The notes under the pieces are model-generated. The model had not been told where the DNA came from, searched no databases, and worked only from the letters and a program-made list of their open reading frames with translations. A stretch of DNA of 64,000 nucleotides from Nitrospirota bacterium (GTDB lineage Bacteria > Nitrospirota > JACRHL01), in assembly GCA_016212085.1 (NCBI GenBank), contig JACRHL010000019.1, positions 62,001 to 126,000 of the forward strand. Direction: 5' to 3'. The translations under genes and the position numbers were made by a program. Positions 11,589 to 21,786 of the stretch are shown piece by piece. The stretch's first letter is position 1. Every line of letters begins with the position of its first letter.

Positions 11589-12991
11589 AACGCATCCTCG
11601 TTGCCGACGACAAGCAGTCCATGCGCGAATGGATCACCCAGGCCCTGGAGGACAAGGGCCACGAGGTGCTGGTGGCATCGGACGGCGATGCCGCCATCAC
11701 CCAGGCCGCCACCGGCGTGGACCTGGTGATCACCGACCTGCGCATGCCCAAGCGCGACGGCCTGGAGGTGCTCAAGGCCGTCAAGGCCATGGCACCGGAC
11801 ACGGAGGTGATCGTGATGACCGCCTTCGGCACCGTCGAGAACGCCGTGGAGGCCATGCGCCGGGGCGCCCACGACTACATCCTCAAGCCGTTCTCCATCG
11901 ACGAGCTGGAGATCCGCGTGCAACGCGCCCTGGAGGCCGGCCACCTGTCGGAGGAGGTGGCCTACTTCAAGGAGCGCGAGGCCAAGCGCACCGGCACCAT
12001 GATCGGCGGCGGCCCGGCCATGCGCCGCATCCACACCCTCATCGACAAGGTGGCGCCCGCCGGCGCCCCGGTGCTGGTGCTGGGCGAGACGGGCACCGGC
12101 AAGGAGCTGGTGGCGCGGGAGATCCACATCCGCAGCCCGAGGGGCCACGGGCCGTTCATCGCCGTCAACTGCGCCGCCCTCTCCGAGGGGGTGTTGGAGA
12201 GCGAGCTGTTCGGCCACGAAAAGGGCGCCTACACCGGCGCCGCCGGGGCCCGCAAGGGGCGCTTCGAGCTGGCGGACGGCGGCACCCTGTTCCTGGACGA
12301 GATCGGCGAGCTGTCGCCGGGCATCCAGGTCAAGCTGCTGCGCTTCCTGCAGGAAAAGGAGTTCGAGCGGGTGGGCGGCAGCAAGACCCTGCATGTGGAC
12401 GTGCGCATCGTCGCCGCCACCCACAAGGACTTGAAGGCCGCCATCGCCAGGGAGGTGTTCCGCGAGGACCTGTATTACCGCCTCAACGTCATCTCCATCG
12501 AGCTGCCGCCCCTGCGCGAGCGGGTGGAGGACGTGCCCCTGCTGGCCGCCCACTTCCTGGCCAAGTACGGCATGGAGATGGCCAAGCCGGTGCGGCTCAC
12601 CGCCGAGGTGACCGACCGCCTCACCCACTACCATTGGCCGGGCAACATCCGCGAGTTGCAGAACGTCATCGAGCGCGCCGTGGTGCTGGCGGACGGCGAT
12701 GCCATCAGCACCGCCGACCTGCCCCAGGAGCTGCTGGCCGGCCTGCCCCCGGCACCCCACGCCACGGCCCGCGCCGAGGCGCCGGACCCGCTCCTGGCCG
12801 GCACCGCCGCCGACGCCCCCACCGACCTGACCCAGCGCCTGGAGTCGCTGGAGAAGGCCATCATCGTCGAGGCCCTCAACAAGTACCGCTGGAACCAGAC
12901 CAAGGTGGCCGCCGCCCTCAACCTGAAGCGCAGCTCGCTCCAGTACAAGCTCAAGAAGTACGGCCTCACCGGCGACGACGACGAGGGCTGA
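11585..12991 (+). CDS. sigma-54-dependent response regulator (NtrC family)
   Basis: 468 residues: receiver with phospho-acceptor D51 (LVITDLRMPKRDG) and the conserved Lys in YILKPFS; AAA+ domain with Walker A GETGTGKE, the sigma-54 contact loop GAYTGA (Tyr for the usual Phe), and Walker B GGTLFLDEIGE; and a Fis-type helix-turn-helix at the C-terminus (VAAALNLKRSSLQYKLKKYG). It activates sigma-54 promoters when phosphorylated. The ATGA overlap with the kinase gene marks them as a cognate pair. No sigma-54 promoter was seen within this cluster, so its targets are probably elsewhere. Confidence 0.95.
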   Translation: MKRILVADDKQSMREWITQALEDKGHEVLVASDGDAAITQAATGVDLVITDLRMPKRDGLEVLKAVKAMAPDTEVIVMTAFGTVENAVEAMRRGAHDYILKPFSIDELEIRVQRALEAGHLSEEVAYFKEREAKRTGTMIGGGPAMRRIHTLIDKVAPAGAPVLVLGETGTGKELVAREIHIRSPRGHGPFIAVNCAALSEGVLESELFGHEKGAYTGAAGARKGRFELADGGTLFLDEIGELSPGIQVKLLRFLQEKEFERVGGSKTLHVDVRIVAATHKDLKAAIAREVFREDLYYRLNVISIELPPLRERVEDVPLLAAHFLAKYGMEMAKPVRLTAEVTDRLTHYHWPGNIRELQNVIERAVVLADGDAISTADLPQELLAGLPPAPHATARAEAPDPLLAGTAADAPTDLTQRLESLEKAIIVEALNKYRWNQTKVAAALNLKRSSLQYKLKKYGLTGDDDEG

Positions 12992-12993
12992 CG

Positions 12994-13905
12994 GTGCCGC
13001 CCCGGCCACTCGCCCCGGCCATTGCCCCGGCCATTGCCCTGGCCCTCGCCCTGGCCCTGTCGCTGGCCGCGCCCCCCGGCGCCCCGGCGCAGCCCGCCGG
13101 CGACGCGTCCCTGGCGCGCATCGAGCGCGAGGTGCGCGACATCACCCTGCGCCTGAGCCACGTGGCCGACCAGCGCGCGCGCCTGGAATCCTTCGAGGGG
13201 GAGCTGTCCGCCCATGTGGACGCCCTCAAGACGCGCCCCGCCGGCGTGGTGCGCAACGCCCAGTTGCAGGAAGCCCTCAAGCGCCTGCGCACGGTGCTCG
13301 CCAGCAAGCGCGAGCTGGTGCAGCGCCAGCGCATCCTGCAAACCACCCTGGGCACCCGCAAGGTGACGCTGCTCAAGGCCGCGCGCCGCGAGGCGGCGGC
13401 CCACCTGGCGCGCGGCCGCGAACTGGTGCTGATGGGCGACGACGACACCGCCCGCAAGGCCTTCGCCGAGGCCTACGACCTGCTCATCGTGGGCGAGGAC
13501 AACCCGAACCCGTCCCCCTCGCCGGTGGACACGAACCGCCTGCCGCTGCCGATGGACGACTTTCCCCTGCACGGCGACGAAACCCCCGAGGAGCTGCGCG
13601 AGGTGGCCCAGGTGCTGCGCGACTCCGGCGAGAAGGCGCGCTGGATGGCCACCTCGCTGGAGGCGGACCTGGGGCGCCTGCAAGCGGAACGCGCCACCCT
13701 CGCCCGGCTGGTGAGCTGGGTGGCGGCACCGCCCCCCTCCACCACCGACATCCGCGCGCGGCTGAAGAACCACATCGGCCGCCTGACGCGCCACATCGAC
13801 CTGCTGCACACCCACTTTGCCGGGCTCATGGCGCGTGCCACCGAGCTGGAGGACCGCGCCGACACCGAGGAGGCCGCGCTGCTGTCCGACGGTCAGGCGC
13901 CGTGA
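12994..13905 (+). CDS. exported coiled-coil protein of unknown function
   Basis: 303 residues with GTG start two bases after the regulator stop. A signal peptide is clear: a very Ala/Leu-rich hydrophobic core ending in APAQPAG at about 35. The mature part is almost wholly helical, with charged heptads (RIEREVRDITLRLSHVADQR) and two coiled-coil blocks around a Pro-rich hinge (NPNPSPSPVDTN) near 170. No family is recognised. It overlaps the next gene by GTGA. Export, coiled coils and coupling to a two-component pair suggest a periplasmic sensor accessory or envelope protein. That role is inference. Confidence 0.75.
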   Translation: MPPRPLAPAIAPAIALALALALSLAAPPGAPAQPAGDASLARIEREVRDITLRLSHVADQRARLESFEGELSAHVDALKTRPAGVVRNAQLQEALKRLRTVLASKRELVQRQRILQTTLGTRKVTLLKAARREAAAHLARGRELVLMGDDDTARKAFAEAYDLLIVGEDNPNPSPSPVDTNRLPLPMDDFPLHGDETPEELREVAQVLRDSGEKARWMATSLEADLGRLQAERATLARLVSWVAAPPPSTTDIRARLKNHIGRLTRHIDLLHTHFAGLMARATELEDRADTEEAALLSDGQAP

Positions 13906-14609
13906 CGGGGAGGCGCCTGATCCTGGCGCTGGCGTGCGCCCTGATCCTGGCCCCGTGGGCGCCGCCCGCCCGCGCCCAGGACGCGGACCTAGAACGCGCC
14001 ATCGCCGCCCGCGAGGACGGCCGCCACCTGGAGGCGGAGGCCATCCTGCGCGACCTGCTGGCGCGCAACCCCGGCTCGCGCGATGTCCTGGTGCAGCTCG
14101 GCCTCACCTTCCTGCGCGCCAGCAACCTGCGCGACGCCTATGCCTTCCTGCAAACCGCCGCCGTGCACTACCCGGAGGACGCGGCGGTGCACTTCCACCT
14201 GGCGGAGATCTACTACCGCGCCGGCCTCAGGGACCAGGAGATGGACGCGCTCCTGGAAACCATCCGCCTGGACCCGGACGACCTGGACGCCCACCGCCAC
14301 CTGGCCCACACCCTGGTGAACCACGGCGACCTGTACGCCGCCGCCTTCGAGTTCGACCTGCTCATCGCCCGCGCCGAGGCCGAAGGGGTGGCGCCCCACC
14401 CCTCGGTGCTGTACACCCGCGCCCTGATCCACGAGCGCCACGGCGACAAGGCCGAAGCGGAGCGGCTGTTCCGCAACTTCCTGTTCCTGTCGCCGGAGGG
14501 GGAGGAGGCGGACGCCGCCCGCGCCGGTCTGGAGCGGCTGCGCGCCAACGGGCCGAAACCCCCCGCGCCAACGCCGCAAGGCGCCCGGCCGGAACGGCCC
14601 GCGTCTTGA
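13902..14609 (+). CDS. exported TPR-repeat protein
   Basis: 235 residues with GTG start overlapping the previous stop (GTGA). A signal peptide (LILALACALILAPWAPPARA) is followed by about five tetratricopeptide units from residue 29 to 215. Recurrent motifs include LEAEAILRDLLARNPGSRDV, YPEDAAVHFHLAEIYYRAG and LDPDDLDAHRHLAHTLVNHG. TPR arrays mediate protein-protein contacts, here presumably in the periplasm. The C-terminus is a Pro-rich tail. It sits between the exported coiled-coil protein and the pseudo-receiver gene. Confidence 0.85.
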   Translation: MTGRRLILALACALILAPWAPPARAQDADLERAIAAREDGRHLEAEAILRDLLARNPGSRDVLVQLGLTFLRASNLRDAYAFLQTAAVHYPEDAAVHFHLAEIYYRAGLRDQEMDALLETIRLDPDDLDAHRHLAHTLVNHGDLYAAAFEFDLLIARAEAEGVAPHPSVLYTRALIHERHGDKAEAERLFRNFLFLSPEGEEADAARAGLERLRANGPKPPAPTPQGARPERPAS

Positions 14610-14743
14610 TTTCGGCCCCCGCCGGTGCTACCGTGCAGCGGTTAAAGAAACGGGCGCTTCCCACACCCGCCGCCACCCGTCGCGGGCTGGCCGCGCGGCG
14701 GGTCGTTGGAAACGCCCACACCCTTCGAGTCAAGCGGGGCATC

Positions 14744-16300
14744 ATGCCGCTCAAAGTCCTCGTCATCGATCACAACGCCGCCGAGGCCACCCTGGTCCAC
14801 CACGCCCTGGGCGCGGAGGGGTACGAGGTGGCCACCGCCACCACCCTCGACGAGGGCCTGTCCATCCTCAAGGACGGCGGGGTGGACCTGCTGCTGATCG
14901 CCAACGACACCCCGGCGGATGCCATCAGCACCTGGTGGTCCGAGGCCAAGGGCACCCTGGGCCAGGTGCCCATCATCCTGCTGGGCGAGGACAACCAGCT
15001 ATTGCCGGTGGTGGACAGCATCGCCACCCCCATCGACACCGGCCTCCTGGTGGACGCGGTGCGCACCCACCTCGAGGCGCTGGCGCCGGACCCGGCCAAT
15101 GTCTGGCTGCCCGAGGCGCTGCGCGAGGAGAGCGCCGAGATCGCCGAGATGGAGCGCCTGCTCGGCTGGGGCGGCGGCCCCGCCACCGAGGATGCGGACC
15201 CGGTGAGCCTGGGCATCTTCTCCCACGACGAGGCCCAGCAGCCGCATGGCCAGCTCCAGGACAAGGCCCCGGCCGTGCCGTTGGCGGCGCCGGACGACGC
15301 CGTGGACGCGGTGGACACACTGGAACTGCCCGAAACCCCCGCCCACGACCCGGAACCCGCCGGTGACGCCCTGCGGGCGGTGGACGCCCTGCGGCCCATC
15401 GAGGGCGAGGCGCCGGACACGCGGCCGCGTTTCGCCATGATGGCGCCGGATGACACCCCGGACGCCGGCACATGGGACGACCCCGCCACGGCCGGCGCGG
15501 GTGCCGCCCCGGACAGCCCCCGGCCCGTCCCGCGCCTGGACGCGGAGACCGAGGCGGCCCTGGCCCGCGAGATCGCCGGCGACCTGGACGCCGCCTTCGC
15601 CGCCTTCACCGGCGGCGACGCCCCGCGGGAGGCCGAACCGGCCGGGGACCGTGCGGAAGCCGCCCCGGAGGCGGTGGCGCCCCACGCGCCCATCCCCGAG
15701 GCGGTGGCCGAGGCCGCCCGCCACGGCGAGGCGGCCCTGCCCACGGACGAGCCCAACGAAATGGACGAGATGGCGGAACTGATGGACAGCCTGCGCGGCT
15801 TCCTCGAGGGGGAACTGGCCGAGGCGGACCTGGCGGCGGTGCGGGACGCCGCCAGCGTGGCGCCGGAGGCCACGAAACCCGCCGCCGAGCCGGAGCTGGT
15901 GCTCGGCCCCGCCGTGAACGTCTACCGCGACCCGCTGGCCGCCGCCGGTGTCCGGGACGGCCACGTGCCCCTGAACGCCGAGGCCCCCGTGGGCCCGCGC
16001 CGCGAACCCACCCCCCCGCCCGTGTCGCGCGCGGTGGTGCACGCCAACGAGCTGCCCCGCGCCATCGCCGGCCTGCCCATCGAGCAGGTGGAGCGCATCG
16101 TCGCCCAGGTGGCGCGCGAGGTGGTGGAGCAGGTGGTGTGGGAGACGGTGCCGCTGATGGTGGCCCGCTTGCTGTCGGAAAAGCAGGCCCACCAGGACCA
16201 GATGTTCGCCCAGATCGTCGAGCGCGCCGTGTGGGAGTCGCTGCCGGCCCTGGCCGAGTCGCGCATCCAGGCGGAGATCCACCGGCTCTCCGGCAACTGA
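14744..16300 (+). CDS. pseudo-receiver protein with long acidic Ala/Pro-rich linker
   Basis: 518 residues. Residues 1-115 have a response-regulator receiver fold (MPLKVLVIDHNAAEATLVHH), but the phospho-acceptor position reads LLLIANDTP, with Ala where Asp is expected, and the usual KP motif is TP (SIATPID). It is therefore unlikely to be phosphorylated. A long low-complexity Ala/Pro/Asp/Glu region fills about 150-430. The C-terminus has a repeated helix motif, VVWETVPLMVARLL and AVWESLPALAESRI, resembling the tail of FrzS-like and other deltaproteobacterial regulators. ATG 14744 is the first good start; 14610-14743 holds no gene. It probably acts as a scaffold or protein-interaction output. 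It is followed by valS. Confidence 0.72.
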   Translation: MPLKVLVIDHNAAEATLVHHALGAEGYEVATATTLDEGLSILKDGGVDLLLIANDTPADAISTWWSEAKGTLGQVPIILLGEDNQLLPVVDSIATPIDTGLLVDAVRTHLEALAPDPANVWLPEALREESAEIAEMERLLGWGGGPATEDADPVSLGIFSHDEAQQPHGQLQDKAPAVPLAAPDDAVDAVDTLELPETPAHDPEPAGDALRAVDALRPIEGEAPDTRPRFAMMAPDDTPDAGTWDDPATAGAGAAPDSPRPVPRLDAETEAALAREIAGDLDAAFAAFTGGDAPREAEPAGDRAEAAPEAVAPHAPIPEAVAEAARHGEAALPTDEPNEMDEMAELMDSLRGFLEGELAEADLAAVRDAASVAPEATKPAAEPELVLGPAVNVYRDPLAAAGVRDGHVPLNAEAPVGPRREPTPPPVSRAVVHANELPRAIAGLPIEQVERIVAQVAREVVEQVVWETVPLMVARLLSEKQAHQDQMFAQIVERAVWESLPALAESRIQAEIHRLSGN

Positions 16301-16489
16301 CGGGCCCCAAAATGGCCCCTGTGTGATGCGAACGCCCCCCCGCTGACCTTACACTATGCACCCCATGCCACCCGTGTTTCCCGATCCAGCCGGACCCCGC
16401 GCCGTCCCGGCGGCTCATGGCGCCCGTGGCCATGAGACCCCCCCGGAACGAACGCGCCCGCGCGGCGCGCGGCGACAGATAGGCACCCC

Positions 16490-19168
<2,679 letters not shown>

Positions 19169-19190
19169 CCCCCATGCCAAGGAAGCACCC

Positions 19191-20021
19191 ATGAACCCGG
19201 TGGTGGTCAAGCGCCTGGTGGCCCAGGCCCTGGAGGAGGACATCGGCAGCGGCGACATCACCGGCATGGCCTTTGGCGGCGTGCCCGCCATCGGCCGCTT
19301 TGTGGCCGAGGGCAACATCATCGTGGCGGGCCTTGCCGTGGCCCGCGAGGTGTTCCGCCAGGTGGACCCGGAGGTGGAGGTGGAGCTGGAAACGGCCGAC
19401 GGCGCCGCCGCCACCCACGGCGACGTGCTGCTGGCCTGCTCCGGCTCCGGCGCGGCGCTCCTGGCGGCGGAGCGGGTGGCCCTCAACTTCGTGCAGCGCA
19501 TGAGCGGCATCGCCACCCTCACCCGCCATTACGTGGAGGCGGTGGCCGGCACCGGCGCGCGGGTGGCCGACACCCGCAAGACCACCCCCGGCCTGCGCAT
19601 GCTCGAAAAGCACGCGGTGCGCATGGGCGGCGGCCACAACCACCGCATGGGCCTGGCGGACGGGGTGCTCATCAAGGAGAACCACATCGCCCTGGCGGGC
19701 TCCCTGGCCAAGGCCGTGGCCCACGCCCGGCGCCACGCCGGCCACGGCTACCGGATCGAGGTGGAGACCACCAGCCTGGACGAGGTGCGCCAGGCCCTGG
19801 CGCACGGCGCCGACATCATCATGCTCGACAATTTCGAGCCCCTGGCCATGCGCGAGGCGGTGGCCCTCATCGGCGGCCGCGCCATGGTGGAGGCCTCCGG
19901 CGGCATCACCCTGAACACCATCCGCGCCGTGGCCGAGACCGGCGTGAACGTGATCTCCATCGGCCGCCTCACCCACTCCGCCCCGGCGGCGGAGATCTCC
20001 ATGGACATCTTTCCGGCCTAG
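19191..20021 (+). CDS. nadC: nicotinate-nucleotide pyrophosphorylase (quinolinate phosphoribosyltransferase)
   Basis: 276 residues, standard length. It converts quinolinate and PRPP to nicotinate mononucleotide in de novo NAD synthesis. Diagnostic segments are EEDIGSGDITG near the N-terminus, ADTRKTTPGLRMLEKHAV, the HNHRMGLADGVLIKENH active-site stretch, IEVETTSLDEV and VEASGGITLNTI. The ATG at 19191 follows AAGGAAG; a longer open frame upstream overlaps valS and is not used. No other NAD gene is in the window. Confidence 0.97.
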   Translation: MNPVVVKRLVAQALEEDIGSGDITGMAFGGVPAIGRFVAEGNIIVAGLAVAREVFRQVDPEVEVELETADGAAATHGDVLLACSGSGAALLAAERVALNFVQRMSGIATLTRHYVEAVAGTGARVADTRKTTPGLRMLEKHAVRMGGGHNHRMGLADGVLIKENHIALAGSLAKAVAHARRHAGHGYRIEVETTSLDEVRQALAHGADIIMLDNFEPLAMREAVALIGGRAMVEASGGITLNTIRAVAETGVNVISIGRLTHSAPAAEISMDIFPA

Positions 20022-20189
20022 GGCCTGCCGGCACCAAGGCAACGGCGGCGACGGAACCCATTTTTTTTGCAAACCGAGGCGCTGCGGTCCGCCGCCCGCC
20101 GGCGCGGGCGCTCATATTCCGTTCGTGGATTGGATCGGCGGCGCGCGCGGGGCGCGTGTCCGGCCCGGCCGTTTCGGGCGCAAACGCCA

Positions 20190-20234
20190 AACGGCCCGTA
20201 CGATCCGCGCCAAAGCTGGATCGTACGGGCCGTT
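20190..20234. repeat. large perfect inverted repeat (17-bp arms)
   Basis: Arms AACGGCCCGTACGATCC (20190-20206) and its exact complement (20218-20234) with an 11-base loop. There is no T-run after either side, so it is not a standard intrinsic terminator. It may still end the nadC transcript, act as an mRNA-stabilising hairpin, or be a protein-binding site. Confidence 0.8.
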
Positions 20235-20317
20235 CCCGGGGTCCCCCCTACCCCACCCGATACCAAACTAACCGGTCAAGCAATGCCTCCGCCACATATT
20301 TGGCAAATTTTTTTGCC

Positions 20318-20331
20318 ATGATTTTAATCAT
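20318..20331. promoter_or_regulatory. FNR/CRP-family-like palindrome
   Basis: ATGATTTTAATCAT: the core TGAT-N4-ATCA matches the inner eight positions of the FNR consensus TTGAT-N4-ATCAA, with A in place of the outermost T on both sides. It is centred about 84 bases before the predicted start of the HPP transcript. It could add oxygen control to NO control; this is inference. Confidence 0.35.
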
Positions 20332-20381
20332 AAAAATCAAAAAAACACCGCAACGCTTCTGATCACGGCCCGCTCACAAAC

Positions 20382-20402
20382 ATGTATTAAAAATGCTATA
20401 AT
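20382..20402 (+). promoter_or_regulatory. extended -10 promoter overlapped by NsrR-like operator (HPP gene)
   Basis: TGCTATAAT (20394-20402) is a perfect extended -10 element. ATGTATTAAAAATGCTA (20382-20398) matches 13 of 16 fixed positions of the NsrR consensus ATGYATTTNAAATRCAT and overlaps the -10. Binding there would block transcription of the HPP gene. The nsrR gene is the next gene but one. Confidence 0.5.
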
Positions 20403-20461
20403 TGGCGCTCCCTGCCCCGCCCCGGCGGGAGCGCGCTGTTTTTAATGCTGGAACGGGTCCC

Positions 20462-20983
20462 ATGGATAGCACACCGCCCTCCCCCTCCCCTGTCGTCAAA
20501 TTCCTAACGGCGGCACTGCCCGCGCTGGGGGCGTTCGTGGCCATCCTGGGCGCGGCGCTCATCACCCGCTCGGTGATCGGCGGCCCCGTGCTGCCGCTGG
20601 TGGTGGCCTCCATGGGCGCCTCGGCGGTGCTGCTGTTCTGCGCCGCCGAAAGCCCCCTGGCGGCCTGGTGGCCGTTCTTCGGCGGGCACATCTGCTCGGT
20701 GCTGGTGGGGGTGGCGGCCGCCCGCTGGGTGCCGGACATGGCGCTGGCGTCCGCCGTGGCGGTGGGCGGGGCCATCGTGGCCATGCGCCTGCTGGGCTGC
20801 ATGCACCCGCCGGGGGGCGCCGCCGCCCTCACCGCCGTGGTGGGCGGGCCCGCGGTGGCCAAGGCGGGCTTCTACTTCCTGCTGGTTCCGGTGGGCATCA
20901 ACATGGTGGCGCTGGCGCTGCTGGTGCTGCTGTTCCGGCGCGCCGAGGCGGCCCTGGGGGCGCGGACGCTCAGACGATGTTGA
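20462..20983 (+). CDS. HPP-family integral membrane protein
   Basis: 173 residues, four predicted membrane helices (about 13-35, 42-62, 76-110, 138-160) and the family signature HPPGGA at about 119-124. Some HPP proteins act in nitrite transport in cyanobacteria and plant plastids; in most bacteria the role is unknown. The ATG at 20462 follows the extended -10 promoter by about 60 bases. The 3' end overlaps the convergent nsrR gene by 14 bases, so the two mRNAs are complementary at their ends. An NsrR-like operator in its promoter suggests induction by nitric oxide. A link to nitrite or NO handling is inference. Confidence 0.85.
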   Translation: MDSTPPSPSPVVKFLTAALPALGAFVAILGAALITRSVIGGPVLPLVVASMGASAVLLFCAAESPLAAWWPFFGGHICSVLVGVAAARWVPDMALASAVAVGGAIVAMRLLGCMHPPGGAAALTAVVGGPAVAKAGFYFLLVPVGINMVALALLVLLFRRAEAALGARTLRRC

Positions 20984-21401
20984 GCAGGGGTGACAGGCGC
21001 TTGTCGTTCTTCAGCACGTCCGCCAGCGTGTAGCCGTCCAGCACCTTCAAGAAACTCTCCTGGGCATGGCCCAGCACCCCCTTGATGATGCACGCGGCGG
21101 TGATGGGGCAGGTGTCCGTCTCCTTGTCGAAGCACTCCACCAGGTTGAAGGTCTCCGTGCGCCGCACCACCTCGCCCAGGGATATCTGCGCCGGGGGGCT
21201 GGCCAGGCGCAGGCCGCCGTGCTGGCCGCGAAAGGTGCTCACGTAGCCGCGCTTGCCCAGGCCGTGCACCACCTTCACCAGGTGGTTGCGGGAGATGGAA
21301 TAGGCATCGGCGATCTCGCTGATGGTGACCAGCCGCTCCGGGTTGAGGCCCAGGTAGATCAGCACGCGGATCGAATAGTCGGTATGGAGTGTCAGCTGCA
21401 T
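20970..21401 (-). CDS. nsrR: Rrf2-family NO-sensing repressor, NsrR-like
   Basis: 143 residues starting MQLTLHTDYSIRVLIYLG, very like E. coli NsrR (MQLTSFTDYGLRALIYM). Winged helix with recognition region YSISRNHLVKVVHGLGKRGYV and wing GQHGGLRL. Three Cys at 90, 98 and 104 (ECFDKETDTCPITAAC) are positioned as the Fe-S ligands of NsrR, and the C-terminus FLKVLDGYTLADVL is also family-like. NsrR represses NO-detoxification genes until its Fe-S cluster is nitrosylated. The start was moved seven codons in from the longest frame to match homologues. It is convergent with the HPP gene and divergent from the globin gene; both neighbours have NsrR-like sites. Confidence 0.9.
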   Translation of the reverse strand: MQLTLHTDYSIRVLIYLGLNPERLVTISEIADAYSISRNHLVKVVHGLGKRGYVSTFRGQHGGLRLASPPAQISLGEVVRRTETFNLVECFDKETDTCPITAACIIKGVLGHAQESFLKVLDGYTLADVLKNDKRLSPLLNIV

Positions 21402-21409
21402 CGTTAACG

Positions 21410-21459
21410 GGGCGCCTCTCAAAACCTGCTGGTCCGATTGCTGCGCTAAAGTGGTGCTC
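21410..21459 (-). repeat. local dispersed repeat, copy A
   Basis: On the minus strand it reads GAGCACCACTTTAGCGCAGC, then AATCGGACCAGCAGGTTTTG and AGAGGCGCCC. It ends nine bases before the nsrR start codon. It aligns with copies B (23737-23789) and C (27667-27719). Upstream GC-rich sequence also aligns partly with that before copy C. Each copy is preceded by a short hairpin; here it is ATATCC-TGT-GGATAG. Confidence 0.7.
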
Positions 21460-21614
21460 GGCCCCTCTCCTATCCACAGGATATATCTCGGGTCCTCCGT
21501 GGCGTGACCGGGCCGCTCCGCTCGGGGCGCCTTGCGCTAGGGGACCGCTCGCCACGGCCCTGAGGGGCGCCCAACGATCGCTCCCGTCCGCCCCACAAAT
21601 GGGCCGCATTTTTT

Positions 21615-21637
21615 ATGATACATGTTATTGACATCTT
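21615..21637. promoter_or_regulatory. weaker second NsrR-like half-matching site
   Basis: ATGATACAT (21615-21623), five bases, TGACATCTT (21629-21637). The 9+5+9 layout and the outer bases fit the longer NsrR consensus, but the two arms are not good inverted copies. It overlaps the -35 box of the globin promoter. It may be a secondary operator or chance. Confidence 0.25.
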
Positions 21638-21656
21638 TCGCCCGCTCCAATAACAT
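21628..21656 (+). promoter_or_regulatory. sigma-70 promoter of the globin-reductase operon
   Basis: TTGACA (21628-21633, perfect -35), 17-base spacer and TAACAT (21651-21656, 4 of 6). The predicted start near 21663 gives a leader of about 120 bases before the ATG at 21787. The downstream part is covered by the operator at 21655-21671. Confidence 0.65.
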
Positions 21657-21671
21657 TCATTTCAAATACAT
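21655..21671. promoter_or_regulatory. NsrR operator over the globin promoter
   Basis: ATTCATTTCAAATACAT matches 15 of 16 fixed positions of ATGYATTTNAAATRCAT; only the third base differs. The second half-site is perfect and the first is 7 of 8. It overlaps the -10 box and the predicted start point, the classical position for repression. The encoded NsrR-like protein is adjacent. Confidence 0.7.
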
Positions 21672-21786
21672 ATTACGGCGTCGCGCCGTCGCCAGCGTTC
21701 ACCACACGCCCCGCCGGACACCCGGCGGGGCGGTTTACGGGAACGGCCAGGGGCCGCCCCATAACCTACGAACGGGAGAATTCGAG

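Larger units (their letters stand above)
20022..20461. other. regulatory intergenic region upstream of the HPP gene
   Basis: A 440-base gap without genes. From left to right it holds a perfect 17-bp inverted repeat (20190-20234), a 7-bp inverted repeat TGGCAAA/TTTGCCA (20301-20318), an FNR-like palindrome (20318-20331), an AT-rich tract, and an extended -10 promoter with an NsrR-like site (20382-20402). The AT-rich half stands out from the GC-rich surroundings. Confidence 0.7.
21402..21786. other. divergent regulatory region between nsrR and the globin gene
   Basis: 385 bases without a gene. 21410-21459 is a copy of a local repeat family, directly before nsrR. 21460-21600 is GC-rich and aligns loosely with 27570-27666. 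21605-21675 is AT-rich and carries the globin promoter and operator. 21690-21760 holds GC-rich palindromic sequence (CCCCGCCGGACACCCGGCGGGG), possibly a hairpin in the leader. No clear promoter for nsrR was identified. Confidence 0.65.

Noticed and set aside
20301-20317. TGGCA...TTGCC as a sigma-54 promoter before the HPP gene
   Set aside because: GG and GC are 11 bases apart instead of 10, and the sequence is better explained as a 7-bp inverted repeat; a good extended -10 lies downstream.
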